Assembly (NCBI RefSeq): GCF_001678665.1
Contig: NZ_LZRP01000006.1
Coordinates: 124,001-188,000, forward strand
Reading direction: 5' to 3'
Length of the DNA stretch: 64,000 bases
DNA from: Erythrobacter sp. QSSC1-22B
GTDB lineage: Bacteria > Pseudomonadota > Alphaproteobacteria > Sphingomonadales > Sphingomonadaceae
Shown: one piece after another, positions 46,379 through 54,740 of the stretch
Numbering within the stretch: position 1 is the stretch's first letter
Layout of the letters: every line of letters starts with the position of its first letter
Made by a program: the position numbers and the translations under genes
Notes under the pieces: generated by a model
Told to the model about the DNA's origin: nothing
The model's database searches: none
The model's input: the letters and a program-made list of their open reading frames with translations, nothing else

Positions 46379-47197
46379 CGGCGACCGGAAACTGCCACGG
46401 CGCGATTTAACCGGCACTGGAGCAGATTTTCTCGAAAATGGCACTCCGGGTTGCGTATCAGGCCAAATTTCAATGGAAGGCCCATTAAAACGGCTCCTAC
46501 GCATATGCGGCGCGCCGCTGGCATGTCGTCGAACGGATTGCGGGTCAGGTGTTGGGCTTGAAGGCATTTCGGCCCGCTGGTCAGGCCCTCCGGGCTGCAC
46601 TCCGCGAGCTTCTTGAAAGCTGTGACCCCCTAGCGCGTGCATGCGTGCTCGCGCGTCTATAGATAATACTATAACACTTACTAAGATTCAGAATCAAGAT
46701 TCAGATTCATAATTTTTAAGATTCTGATTCAAAGTGTTCTTCTTCGAAGAACAGACTGCGTCTCGTTTTTTTGTCTAAACTTTTTGAGAGGGTGAGAGCG
46801 ATGAACCTCTCGGTGTGTGCAGCTCGCAGAACCGAGGTCATAATCCCCAGACCACCCTCGGTCTTCAAACTTAAACCAGCGTCGGTGTGAGAATCTCACC
46901 GCTTGCGGGTTGGAATCCCTTTTCGGTTGAAGACCTTTGCGGTTTCAGGTAGACTATGCGCCATCGATCACTCCGGTGTTCGATCCTCCTCCTGAGGCTA
47001 ACTGGGAAGGTTGGCGGCGATGACCTTAACCGCGCGCTCTGAGAAATCCTTAGCCACAGCCTGACGGCGTTTGGCAAACCCCCTTCAAACCGTGCCCGCC
47101 GGTCAATGCGTGGAACCTTGATTTTGGACTCCCAAGGCTGCCAATTGGCAAGCGCTCCCCGCGTTCGTGGCTGGCTCCCACGATCTCAGGTTCCAAA
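46379..47197. other. 819-bp noncoding stretch between integrase and terminase
   Basis: No convincing gene. It holds an AT-rich core with six GANTC sites (46685-46730), a short hairpin TGTTCTTC-ttc-GAAGAACA at 46735-46753, a T-run, and a palindrome GTGAGA-a-TCTCAC at 46887-46899. A 29-codon ORF with a good ribosome site (46801-46890) is possible but unsupported. It is the place where a small terminase, immunity or replication gene would be expected. Confidence 0.7.
46685..46730. repeat. Cluster of six GANTC sites
   Basis: GATTC or GAATC at 46685, 46691, 46698, 46704, 46720 and 46726, mostly as GAWTCA units 6-7 bp apart and interrupted by taatttttaa. GANTC is the CcrM methylation site in alphaproteobacteria, expected about once in 300 bases at this GC content. 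It may be an iteron-type origin or a methylation-sensitive regulatory site. Confidence 0.85.
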
Positions 47198-48895
47198 TTG
47201 CCCTCCTCCGCTGCCCCTTCCACGCTAAAAGTCGGCCTTGCCGCATCTATCGCCACATGGCGGGATGGCAGCAAAGGCTTTTTCCAGTTCCTGTCTGACG
47301 TGCAGCCCCGCGTGCCCTCGGGTCGTGGCGGTTATGTGCCGTTCGCTCCGGGACCGGTGGAGCGCGCCGAGATCGAGCGAGCCCTTGAAGGCGACGAAAT
47401 CTCGGTTGCGGTGTTTTGCTGGCCTCGGCGGCACGGCAAGACGCTGACCAGCGCCATGGTGATCGTCTGGCGGTTTCTGACCCGACCGAACGAAAACATC
47501 GCGGTGGTCGCGAACAGCGAAAAGCAGGTGGTCGATACCGCTTTCCGCACAATCCGCACGACCTTCGAGCAGACCCCGTTGCTCAAGCAGCTCGTGGCGA
47601 GCGGCACGGTAAAACTCGGCGTCGATCGCATCGAACTCGCGTCCACTGGCAGCGTCATTCAGGCATTCAGCTCCAACCCCTCGGCGTTGTGGGGCAAGCG
47701 TTTGACCTGTGCGCAGATCAGCGAGATTCATTCCGCCAAGAACGGCGGCGATGACGTGTTTGAAGCGCTGGCGGGCTCGTTGCTCGACACGGCGGGCTCG
47801 ATCATGCTGATCGACTCCACGGTCGCCCCAAAGTCATCCAAGCTGTGGGAGCTTTTTCAGGCCGCAAACCACGCCGACGATCCTGACCGGTCGATATGCT
47901 TTTCGCATATCGAATACGCCGACCTGGACGAAGCTTGCGCGAAGGCGCCGGAATGGATCCACGCCGGCAAGCTCCGCTCACTGTCGCGGCAAATGTTGCC
48001 GACCAGATTCGCCTTGCTCCACCTGAATCGCTGGGGTGATGCTGCCAACCTACTTTTCCCCGCGACCATCCTAGACCCTTGCATCGAAGCCTATCCGCTT
48101 GACGTGGAAGCGCTCGCGGCGGGCTCGGTAACGATCGTCGGCGGTGGTCTCGATCGCGCATTCGGGGGCACCGTCCGGGGCGATAAGACTGTGACGGCCT
48201 GTGTGGCGAAAATCGCGATTGATGACGAAGAGCATATCTACGTGCTCGACGCCGACGCGGTGCCGTTCAGCCGCATGGGCGGGATCAAGAGCCGCTTCGA
48301 AACCTACCACAGCTCCCACGGCATGACCCGGCTCGCGCTGGAGTCCTACGGCGCGCAGGACGTTGCCGATTGGGCAGGGACGCGCCCTTACAGCGCAGGC
48401 ACCGAGGTCGTGCATCCATCGCGCCGGACGAAATACGCCGCGTTCCTCGCGCTCTATCAGGCAGCGTCCGAGGGTCGGTTGCACATCCATCCCAAATTCG
48501 CCGACCTCATTGCCGAACTGCGTGTATTTGAGGTGCACGAGGATGGCCGGGCGTCGGATGGCGAAGCCGCCGTGCCCAAATTCACCCACCCGCGCGGCAA
48601 GCATGACGACTTTACCCACGCCGTCGTGTGGGCGGTCTATTCGCTGCGCAGCGTCACCCTGAACCCTTACGAGATCGAGGGCGTCCACTGCGCGGGCCGT
48701 GGTGCGGCGGTCTCTAACTGCGCGCTGAATGGCGGCGGTCATGTGCCGCCATGCGCCGATGCCTGTCGATCGATGGGCGAGGCGATACGTCTCCACGACG
48801 CCTATCTCGCGCGCGCTCCGCTGGTTCCCCTCGAACTGCCCGGCTTCATTGCCGAGAAACTAATAAACATCGGCGCGCATACGCTGCCAAGATGA
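47198..48895 (+). CDS. Phage terminase large subunit
   Basis: 565-residue packaging motor. Walker A is C-W-P-R-R-H-G-K-T at about residues 75-83, followed by VVANSEKQVVDTAF and the Walker B-like CAQISEIHS near 170-178. The RNase H-like nuclease has GGGLDRAFG at about 318-326 and KHDDFTHAVVWAV near 470. The start is taken as the TTG at 47198, since no ATG or GTG precedes the ATPase motif in frame. No terminase small subunit precedes it. Confidence 0.9.
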   Translation: MPSSAAPSTLKVGLAASIATWRDGSKGFFQFLSDVQPRVPSGRGGYVPFAPGPVERAEIERALEGDEISVAVFCWPRRHGKTLTSAMVIVWRFLTRPNENIAVVANSEKQVVDTAFRTIRTTFEQTPLLKQLVASGTVKLGVDRIELASTGSVIQAFSSNPSALWGKRLTCAQISEIHSAKNGGDDVFEALAGSLLDTAGSIMLIDSTVAPKSSKLWELFQAANHADDPDRSICFSHIEYADLDEACAKAPEWIHAGKLRSLSRQMLPTRFALLHLNRWGDAANLLFPATILDPCIEAYPLDVEALAAGSVTIVGGGLDRAFGGTVRGDKTVTACVAKIAIDDEEHIYVLDADAVPFSRMGGIKSRFETYHSSHGMTRLALESYGAQDVADWAGTRPYSAGTEVVHPSRRTKYAAFLALYQAASEGRLHIHPKFADLIAELRVFEVHEDGRASDGEAAVPKFTHPRGKHDDFTHAVVWAVYSLRSVTLNPYEIEGVHCAGRGAAVSNCALNGGGHVPPCADACRSMGEAIRLHDAYLARAPLVPLELPGFIAEKLINIGAHTLPR

Positions 48896-48904
48896 TTTTT
48901 CGTA

Positions 48905-48933
48905 TTAACACAGAACCAAAAATAGGCTATACT
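48905..48933 (+). promoter_or_regulatory. Sigma-70-like promoter before the portal gene
   Basis: TTAACA (48905-48910), a 17-base spacer, then TATACT (48928-48933), close to the consensus TTGACA-N17-TATAAT. It lies ten bases after the TerL stop and 30 bases before the portal start, so the head genes may be transcribed separately from the terminase. Confidence 0.65.
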
Positions 48934-48963
48934 GCCAACGTGCTTTATTGACCGAGAGAAATA

Positions 48964-50259
48964 TTGTTCAGACTTTCACCTAGTGACGTAATTCAACTAA
49001 CGTCGTCCTCTGCTGAACGCAAGAGCGATTGTGCGCGCCGTCTCGGTTATTACTGGGATCGGTCGCATGACGACGCGCGCCGTTTGATCGCGCAGCGCTT
49101 CAGCCGTCCCGAAACCTTCCGCATTTTCTCGATCAACCTTGTCCGCGCGATCGTCGATAAGCGCGCGAGCACTTACCGTCTCGCGCCCCGGCGCACCTTC
49201 ACCGGCCTCGATCAATCCACCGGCGATCAGCTCTATCGCGCGATGAACGCCGACGCTGTGCTCAAGAAGGCTTCGCGCTACCTAGAGCTGTCCAAGACCG
49301 TAATGCTCCAAGTCGGTTGGGATGACGCGGCGGGCATGCCCACGCTTCACGTCCTGACTCCCAACGTGCTCGACGTGGTCGCGACCAATCCCGAACATCC
49401 CTCGCGTGTGATCGTCACCTATCCCGGCGAGCGCTCCGATGACACGACGTTCGCAGATTGGACGCCGACCGGCTTCAAGCTCTTGAATGACCGGGGCGCC
49501 GCGAAGCGCATCGATGGCAATCCCGGCAACTCGAACCCCTACGGGCGGCTCCCGTTCGTGCCGTGGTTCGATCGCCTGCCAGATGACAAGTTCTGGCTAC
49601 CCGGTGGCGATGACCTTTTCGAAGCGCAGGACGCGCTGAATATCGGGCTCGCAAATTTGTGGCGCGCGGTCGAATGCCAAGCCCACGGCCAAGCATGGGC
49701 GTCGGGCATCTCGGCTAACGAGGTGCTTCAATTCGGCCCCGATCGCGCGATTGCGCTGCCGCAGGGCGGACAGTTCGGGTTCGCTACACCTAACGCGCCG
49801 ATCGGATCAATCCTCGAAGCGCTCGAATTTTTGCTGCGCCAGATCGCCGCCACCTACGGCGTGGGCAGCGACATCTTTGATCTCTCGAAGGTCGCGGAAT
49901 CCGGCTCTGCGAAGCACGCTGGTCGCCTCGATCTCAAAGAGGTCCGGCAAGACCAGATCGCACAGGCGCGCACCATGGAAACCCGCCTGTTCGAAACGCT
50001 CAAGGTGGTCGTCAACACGCACAGGCCGGGCACCATCCCCGACGCCGCGTTGATCGGCGTCGATTTCGCAGAACAGCAAGACCAGCTGTCCGAAGCCGAG
50101 CACCTCTCCAACGCTCAGATCAAATCCGACCTCGGCATTTGGAGCCCGGTCGATGTCTTGATGTCCATCAACCCCGACGGCTTCCCCGATCGCGACGTCG
50201 CTTACCGCGAGCTGCTGCGACGGCGTGACGAAGCCGGTGACCTCGCCATCCAACTCTAA
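48964..50259 (+). CDS. Phage portal protein
   Basis: 431-residue portal, forming the dodecameric DNA entry ring of the capsid. The SPP1-type/DUF1073-like layout is seen as FSINLVRAIVDKRASTYR, GDDLFEAQDALNIGLANLWRAVE and LEFLLRQIAATYGVGSDIFDL. It follows TerL, as expected, and has a gagagaa ribosome site before a TTG start at 48964. The stop is followed by a short gap to the next head gene. Confidence 0.87.
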   Translation: MFRLSPSDVIQLTSSSAERKSDCARRLGYYWDRSHDDARRLIAQRFSRPETFRIFSINLVRAIVDKRASTYRLAPRRTFTGLDQSTGDQLYRAMNADAVLKKASRYLELSKTVMLQVGWDDAAGMPTLHVLTPNVLDVVATNPEHPSRVIVTYPGERSDDTTFADWTPTGFKLLNDRGAAKRIDGNPGNSNPYGRLPFVPWFDRLPDDKFWLPGGDDLFEAQDALNIGLANLWRAVECQAHGQAWASGISANEVLQFGPDRAIALPQGGQFGFATPNAPIGSILEALEFLLRQIAATYGVGSDIFDLSKVAESGSAKHAGRLDLKEVRQDQIAQARTMETRLFETLKVVVNTHRPGTIPDAALIGVDFAEQQDQLSEAEHLSNAQIKSDLGIWSPVDVLMSINPDGFPDRDVAYRELLRRRDEAGDLAIQL

Positions 50260-50268
50260 GGAAAACCA

Positions 50269-50604
50269 ATGTCGATCGAGAACGCCGATACTCCTGTGGA
50301 AACCCCGCCTGCCAACCCGCAGAGCGAAGCCGCGAGCGAACTTGCCGCGCTCAAAGCTTCGCTCGCGGAGACTGCTGCAAAGGTGCTGGCGAATGTGCCT
50401 GAGCTCCTTCGCGGCCTTGTCCCTACCAGCCTATCGCCGAGCGATCAGATCGCGTGGTTCGAACAGGCCAAGGCCACCGGCATTTTCGACAAGCCGACCG
50501 TGGCCCCGACCGATGGCGGCGTGCGGCCCGCGATCACTCCCACGACCCCTGATACCGCTTCCCTTCCGATCTATGCCCGGATGGCAGCGGGTTACCGAAA
50601 CTAA
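50269..50604 (+). CDS. Small scaffold-like head protein
   Basis: 111-residue protein of unknown exact role between portal and major capsid protein. The central part is Ala/Leu/Glu-rich (SEAASELAALKASLAETAAKVLANV), likely helical, with proline-rich ends. The position and composition fit a scaffolding or decoration protein. No homolog recognised from sequence alone. Confidence 0.55.
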   Translation: MSIENADTPVETPPANPQSEAASELAALKASLAETAAKVLANVPELLRGLVPTSLSPSDQIAWFEQAKATGIFDKPTVAPTDGGVRPAITPTTPDTASLPIYARMAAGYRN

Positions 50605-50634
50605 GCATAGCGCAAACTAGAGGATACCTGAAAA

Positions 50635-51534
50635 ATGCTCACCCAGACCGAATGGGCGAAATTGAATCCCGATCCGTTGCAGTCCGGTGTTGTCGAGATT
50701 TTCGCCAGCACGAACCCGATCATGCAGGCGATGCCGTTCCAGAACATCGCTGGTGCCGCATACGTCTACAACCGCGAACAGACGCTGCCCGGCATCGCGT
50801 TTCGTGGCATCAACGAAAGCTACACCGCCAGCACCGGCGTTATCAATCAGCTTAGCGACCCGCTGAAAATCGTCGGCGGCGATCTCGACGTGGACACGGC
50901 GCTTGTTGCGTGGGGCGTCGGCCCGAACGACACGCGCGCAATCCATGACGGCATGAAGGTCAAGGCGCTCGCGCTTTCGCACCTCAAGACCGTGTTCGAC
51001 GGTGACAGCACCGCGAATCCGAAAGAGTTCGATGGCTTGAATGCCCGGCTGACTGGCGGGCAGGTTATCAACGCTGGCACGAATGGCGCGGTGCTGACCT
51101 TGAACATGCTCGACGATCTCGTGGACTCCGTCGCTGGCGAGCCCTCGCTGCTGCTCATGAACAAGAAGACCCGCCAGGTCATTCGTCAGCTCGCGCGCAG
51201 CGTGAACGCTCTGACCATCGCCAAGGACGACCTCGGTCGCGAGATCGATCTCTACTACGGCGTGCCGTTCGGTATCGTCGAGGACGATAACGAGGGCAAT
51301 GCCATCCTCGGCTTCGACGAAGCGCAGGGCACTGCGAACAACACGGCGAGCATCTATGCTGTGAAATTCGGCCCCGGTGCGATGTTCGGCGCACAGACCG
51401 CGCCAATCAGCGTGCGCGATCTCGGCGAGCTGGACTCCAAGCCCGCCTACCGGACCCGCGTCGAGCACTACAGCACGATCGTGCTGGAGCACCCCAAGTG
51501 CGCCGCGCGCCTGAAAGGCGTGAAGCTCGCTTAG
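50635..51534 (+). CDS. Phage major capsid protein
   Basis: 299-residue capsid protein of the HK97-like fold. Recognisable segments: PIMQAMPFQNIAGAAYVYNREQTLPGIAFRG near the N-terminus, DGDSTANPKEFDGLNARL (E-loop/P-domain region), LLLMNKKTRQVIRQLARS, and IYAVKFG...RVEHYSTIVLEHP at the C-terminus. This family is not obviously cleaved, consistent with the absence of a protease gene. It is followed by a strong terminator. Confidence 0.85.
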   Translation: MLTQTEWAKLNPDPLQSGVVEIFASTNPIMQAMPFQNIAGAAYVYNREQTLPGIAFRGINESYTASTGVINQLSDPLKIVGGDLDVDTALVAWGVGPNDTRAIHDGMKVKALALSHLKTVFDGDSTANPKEFDGLNARLTGGQVINAGTNGAVLTLNMLDDLVDSVAGEPSLLLMNKKTRQVIRQLARSVNALTIAKDDLGREIDLYYGVPFGIVEDDNEGNAILGFDEAQGTANNTASIYAVKFGPGAMFGAQTAPISVRDLGELDSKPAYRTRVEHYSTIVLEHPKCAARLKGVKLA

Positions 51535-51663
51535 TTCACCGCCGCAATCAACTTGCACCCGAACTCCCGGCTGACTGGCGGGGAGGTTGGGAGCGAGCAT
51601 GGCTTCGGGCCTAACCCGAAGGCGGACAAGCCGGTGAGTGTCCGTGCACCAACAACCCCGGTC

Positions 51664-51712
51664 GCCGGTCGGTCGCTGCCTCCTTGTGACCGACCGGCAC
51701 ACCCCCTTTTGT
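51664..51712 (+). terminator. Terminator after the capsid gene
   Basis: A perfect 11-bp stem (GCCGGTCGGTC at 51664-51674 and GACCGACCGGC at 51688-51698) with a 13-base loop, then accccc and tttt. It would end or attenuate the head transcript after the abundant capsid protein. Confidence 0.85.
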
Positions 51713-51728
51713 TCTGAAAATCGAGACC

Positions 51729-52049
51729 ATGATTTCAACTCTACGCCCCCTGCTAACCGAGTTTGTCGAGCACTGGCAGCGCACCGCGCGCGACATCCAC
51801 GGCACGTCAATCAAGACCGGCGCCACCCGCCACGCGGCACGCGTCATCTACTTCGACGGCGAGGTCGTCTCCCCCTTCACGAAAGCGAAGCTGGGCAACG
51901 CGCGTGCAGCAGTGTGGCTGATCGATCATCCCCGCCCGGTCGCGCTCGGCGATCATTTTGAGCTGCCCGATGGGCAGACACTCGCCGCAATCCGAACCGA
52001 GCTTCGGACACTGCCCGGCGGCACCCTCCACAAGGTTTTTCTGACATGA
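51729..52049 (+). CDS. Probable head-completion protein, unidentified
   Basis: 106-residue protein between the capsid terminator and the connector gene. The last part (DHFELPDGQTLAAIRTELRTLPGGTLHKVFL) is reminiscent of small phage head-tail joining proteins. Overlaps the next ORF by four bases (ATGA), implying coupled translation. Function unassigned. Confidence 0.6.
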   Translation: MISTLRPLLTEFVEHWQRTARDIHGTSIKTGATRHAARVIYFDGEVVSPFTKAKLGNARAAVWLIDHPRPVALGDHFELPDGQTLAAIRTELRTLPGGTLHKVFLT

Positions 52050-52513
52050 CCGAACGTCTCACTGTCGGCATCAACAGCTATGTGTCGCTGGCAGATGCGA
52101 ATGCGGTCGCGGAAACGCGGCTCTTCGCAGCGCCGTGGGATGCTGCAACCGACGCCACCCGCGAACGCGCGCTTGCAACCGCCACGGCCTTGCTCGACCG
52201 GCTGCAATGGCAGGGCAGGGTGCTGGCGCCCACACAGGCCCTCGCGTGGCCCCGCGTCGCGCAGCATGCAGCGCCGGGCTATCCGCTGACCACAGAAACC
52301 CCATCGGCGATCGTCGGCGCTACGGTAGACCTCGCAATCCACTTGCTGACAGCTGGCGAGCACGCCGGTGCGCCTGTGCGGCAACGCATGCTCGGTGACT
52401 CGCTGGTGATGTATTTCCCGACGATCGCCGACGAATTTCCGAAGCACGTCCGGCGCGCGATCGAGCCTTACCTTGAAGCCTCATCGGCGAATGTCGCGCA
52501 GGTGCGGTTCTAA
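52046..52513 (+). CDS. DnaT-like/head-tail connector protein
   Basis: 155-residue protein with the pattern INSYVSLADANAVAETRLFAAPWDAATDATRERALATATALLDRLQWQGR..QALAWPR, which matches the DnaT_2-like family commonly placed after the capsid gene in phages and thought to act as a head-tail connector. It overlaps the neighbouring ORFs by four bases and one base. Confidence 0.75.
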   Translation: MTERLTVGINSYVSLADANAVAETRLFAAPWDAATDATRERALATATALLDRLQWQGRVLAPTQALAWPRVAQHAAPGYPLTTETPSAIVGATVDLAIHLLTAGEHAGAPVRQRMLGDSLVMYFPTIADEFPKHVRRAIEPYLEASSANVAQVRF

Positions 52514-53541
52514 TGTCGATTGAACACATGGAAGCGCTCACAGACGCGCAGCAGCGACGCATCATCGCCGATCTCGAGGCGGCGCTCGCCGCATATTTGG
52601 ACGGCGTCGATATTTCGCGAATGGCGAGCACGCTTGACGACATCGACTCAAACCACATTCGGGAACAGCTCGCGACACAGCTTGAGCTGGACGAAGCCGG
52701 GCAGCCAACGCCCACGCTGGACATTCTTTCGGTCTCTCTGATCGCTATTGCTTCATTCAGCGGGGCGATGGTCGCGCTTGCCGCTGCGCAAGGGCGCCAC
52801 ATCGTCAATCCGAACAGCCGACAGGTTGTGGCCGTTCGGGACGCCGCAACGGATTTCATGCTGCGCTACCTAGCGGACACTGCGCAAGGCATCCGGGCCG
52901 CGATCGAGACCGCGATTTTCACGCCGGGCAGTTTCGAGGCCCGCGCGGCACTGCTCAAACATTCGATCGGGCTTAGCGTTCGCCAAGCCGCGTCATACGA
53001 GGTCATGCATGATGCCCTGATGCAATTCGTGAACGCACCGCTGCGACGGGGGCCAGCGCGTATAGATGCGAACGGCGTGCGCCAACCGGGCACGGTCGTG
53101 CGTCTCATCAATGCGCGGGCCGTCCTCGCAAGCACCCGCGGCCAAATCTCCGGCGCGCAACGAAGGCTGCTGGAAAAGGCGATGTCCAATCCACAGCTCA
53201 CAGAAGCTGGCGCAATCGAAATTCTCGACCGGCACGCCAGTGCCTTGCGTCGTTTTCGTATTCGCGCGGCCATGGGGGAGGGCATCCACGCGCTCGCTGA
53301 AACTGCCAAGCTTGCCGGTTGGATGATCGCGCGAGACGTTGGCGCGCTACCGACCGACCAGCGGCGCTATTGGCAGACAGCGGGCGATGAACGTGTGCGG
53401 CATTCCCACGCACAGGTGCCCGGCATGAACGCCAAGGGTGTCTTGCTCGATCAGCCCTTCGCCACCCCGCTAGGCCCGACCAAGTTTCCGCCGCTCGAAT
53501 ACGGTTGCCGCTGTCGCGCGGAGCTCCGGCGGGCAAAATGA
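52513..53541 (+). CDS. Mu F-like minor head protein
   Basis: 342-residue protein whose C-terminus has the Mu gpF/SPP1 gp7 head-morphogenesis signature: GDERVRHSHAQVPGMNAKGV... with P-P-L-E-Y-G-C-R-C-R-A at the end. The N-terminal two thirds is helical and variable. It is likely to sit near the portal, inside the head. Confidence 0.82.
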   Translation: MSIEHMEALTDAQQRRIIADLEAALAAYLDGVDISRMASTLDDIDSNHIREQLATQLELDEAGQPTPTLDILSVSLIAIASFSGAMVALAAAQGRHIVNPNSRQVVAVRDAATDFMLRYLADTAQGIRAAIETAIFTPGSFEARAALLKHSIGLSVRQAASYEVMHDALMQFVNAPLRRGPARIDANGVRQPGTVVRLINARAVLASTRGQISGAQRRLLEKAMSNPQLTEAGAIEILDRHASALRRFRIRAAMGEGIHALAETAKLAGWMIARDVGALPTDQRRYWQTAGDERVRHSHAQVPGMNAKGVLLDQPFATPLGPTKFPPLEYGCRCRAELRRAK

Positions 53542-53861
53542 TCACTAAGGAAGCTCTGCCCGAGCGCCGCCTAATGCAGGCCATCATCCTGAATGCGATC
53601 GGCGATGCCACCGGTCGCAAAAGCGACTGCCGACGCCCGAACCAAGTCGCAAATGATCAGCGCGATGCACTCCGGTGGTTTGCCGAGGCCGGTCCCGATT
53701 TCAGGCGAGTATGCGAGTTTGCTGGCATGCATCCCGACGTGGTGCGGAGGCTGGCGCTTGATTTCATCGCAAGCGCCGAGCCCATGCCTCGCGTCGCGCG
53801 GAATACGTCAACGGTTCGTCGCCGACCTCGATTGCAGCCTACCGAGAGGCTCGCGGCATGA
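53538..53861 (+). CDS. Small phage protein with HTH-like segment
   Basis: 107-residue protein starting MITKEALPERRL. The middle contains ALRWFAEAGPDFRRVCEFAGMHPDVVRRLALDFI, a helix-turn-helix-like stretch seen in phage proteins encoded near terminase genes. The C-terminus is basic (RNTSTVRRRPRLQP), consistent with DNA binding. Start overlaps the preceding stop (ATGA). Confidence 0.65.
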   Translation: MITKEALPERRLMQAIILNAIGDATGRKSDCRRPNQVANDQRDALRWFAEAGPDFRRVCEFAGMHPDVVRRLALDFIASAEPMPRVARNTSTVRRRPRLQPTERLAA

Positions 53862-54235
53862 ACAGCGAGCTGGATCCATTCGCCAACGAACCGCTGGTGA
53901 TCGCTGGCCGGAAAATCGACGGGCGCACGACCGAGGCACGGCGCTTTCGATCGCTTGCATACGACCTGGCTGCGCAGCTCCAACGTAACCCAACCCCCGC
54001 CGAGCGAGCCTTGCTCTTGAATGCGGCGACGCTGGCGACCCTGTGCGAGCGATTCACCGCCGACTTGCTGGAGGGCAAGCCGGTGGAGGATGAACCCTTC
54101 CGGCGCAACGTCGCGGCACTGAGCGCGGTGCTAATCAAGCTTGGCATGGCGGCCAAAAGCCGGGACGTGACGAAGCGTGATCGCAATGGCGTGGATGAAT
54201 TTGGCGCGGCATTGATAGAGGCGAACGCGCGCTAG
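53858..54235 (+). CDS. Possible terminase small subunit-like protein
   Basis: 125-residue protein starting MNSELDPFANEPLVIAGRKIDGRTTEARRFRSLAYDLAAQL, a pattern resembling proteins near terminase large subunits in alphaproteobacterial phages. It is overlapped by ATGA. TerS function is only a guess, as its place downstream of the head genes is unusual. Confidence 0.5.
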   Translation: MNSELDPFANEPLVIAGRKIDGRTTEARRFRSLAYDLAAQLQRNPTPAERALLLNAATLATLCERFTADLLEGKPVEDEPFRRNVAALSAVLIKLGMAAKSRDVTKRDRNGVDEFGAALIEANAR

Positions 54236-54480
54236 TCCTGCGCTCCAAAGCTGGGAAACATGGGCAGGTCTTGCGGTGATGAGTCACTACTCTTCGCGGG
54301 CCGGGTCAACTCGAACTGCTCAAGCGCGCGGAAAACCCGTTGCGTAAGCGTGTCCACCGCAACCGTGCGATCGAGCGCTTGCCCCTTGAAGACATTGCGG
54401 ATGGCGTAGTTCGGTGCCGTGGCGACCGCTATGTGGATTGCCATGGTGATCTCTTCGTCGGTTGCTCGAATCGTGTCCAT
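54232..54480 (-). CDS. Hypothetical small protein, minus strand
   Basis: 82-residue ORF (ATG 54480; a longer frame opens at 54672) ending four bases inside the preceding gene. The sequence has no recognised domain; its C-terminus is Ser/Pro-rich. No clear ribosome site. It could be a regulatory small gene; low confidence. From 54481 to 54740 I see nothing assignable. Confidence 0.35.
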   Translation of the reverse strand: MDTIRATDEEITMAIHIAVATAPNYAIRNVFKGQALDRTVAVDTLTQRVFRALEQFELTRPAKSSDSSPQDLPMFPSFGAQD

Positions 54481-54740
54481 GGGCACATGAGAACAGAAAA
54501 GGAACATGGGCGCAAGGCTCTGGCGCCACGAGGTCAATTTTGAGCGCCGATACTGACGGCGGTAACCTCCTTTTGCGTGGTGTGGTGGAAGGGCCGTATG
54601 ACGAACAAACCGAAAAAGCGTTCGAAACGGGTTCAGTGGCAGATCAATGTCGGTGTTGAGGTTAGCGTCCACCGCATCGTAGGACCCGCACTTCTAGTCT
54701 GGGCCCTATCTAAGGGTGCTGTCATTATCGAGAGATTACC

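Noticed and set aside
46801..46890. 29-codon ORF with a good ribosome site between integrase and terminase
   Set aside because: Too short and without recognisable sequence; possible leader peptide but unsupported.
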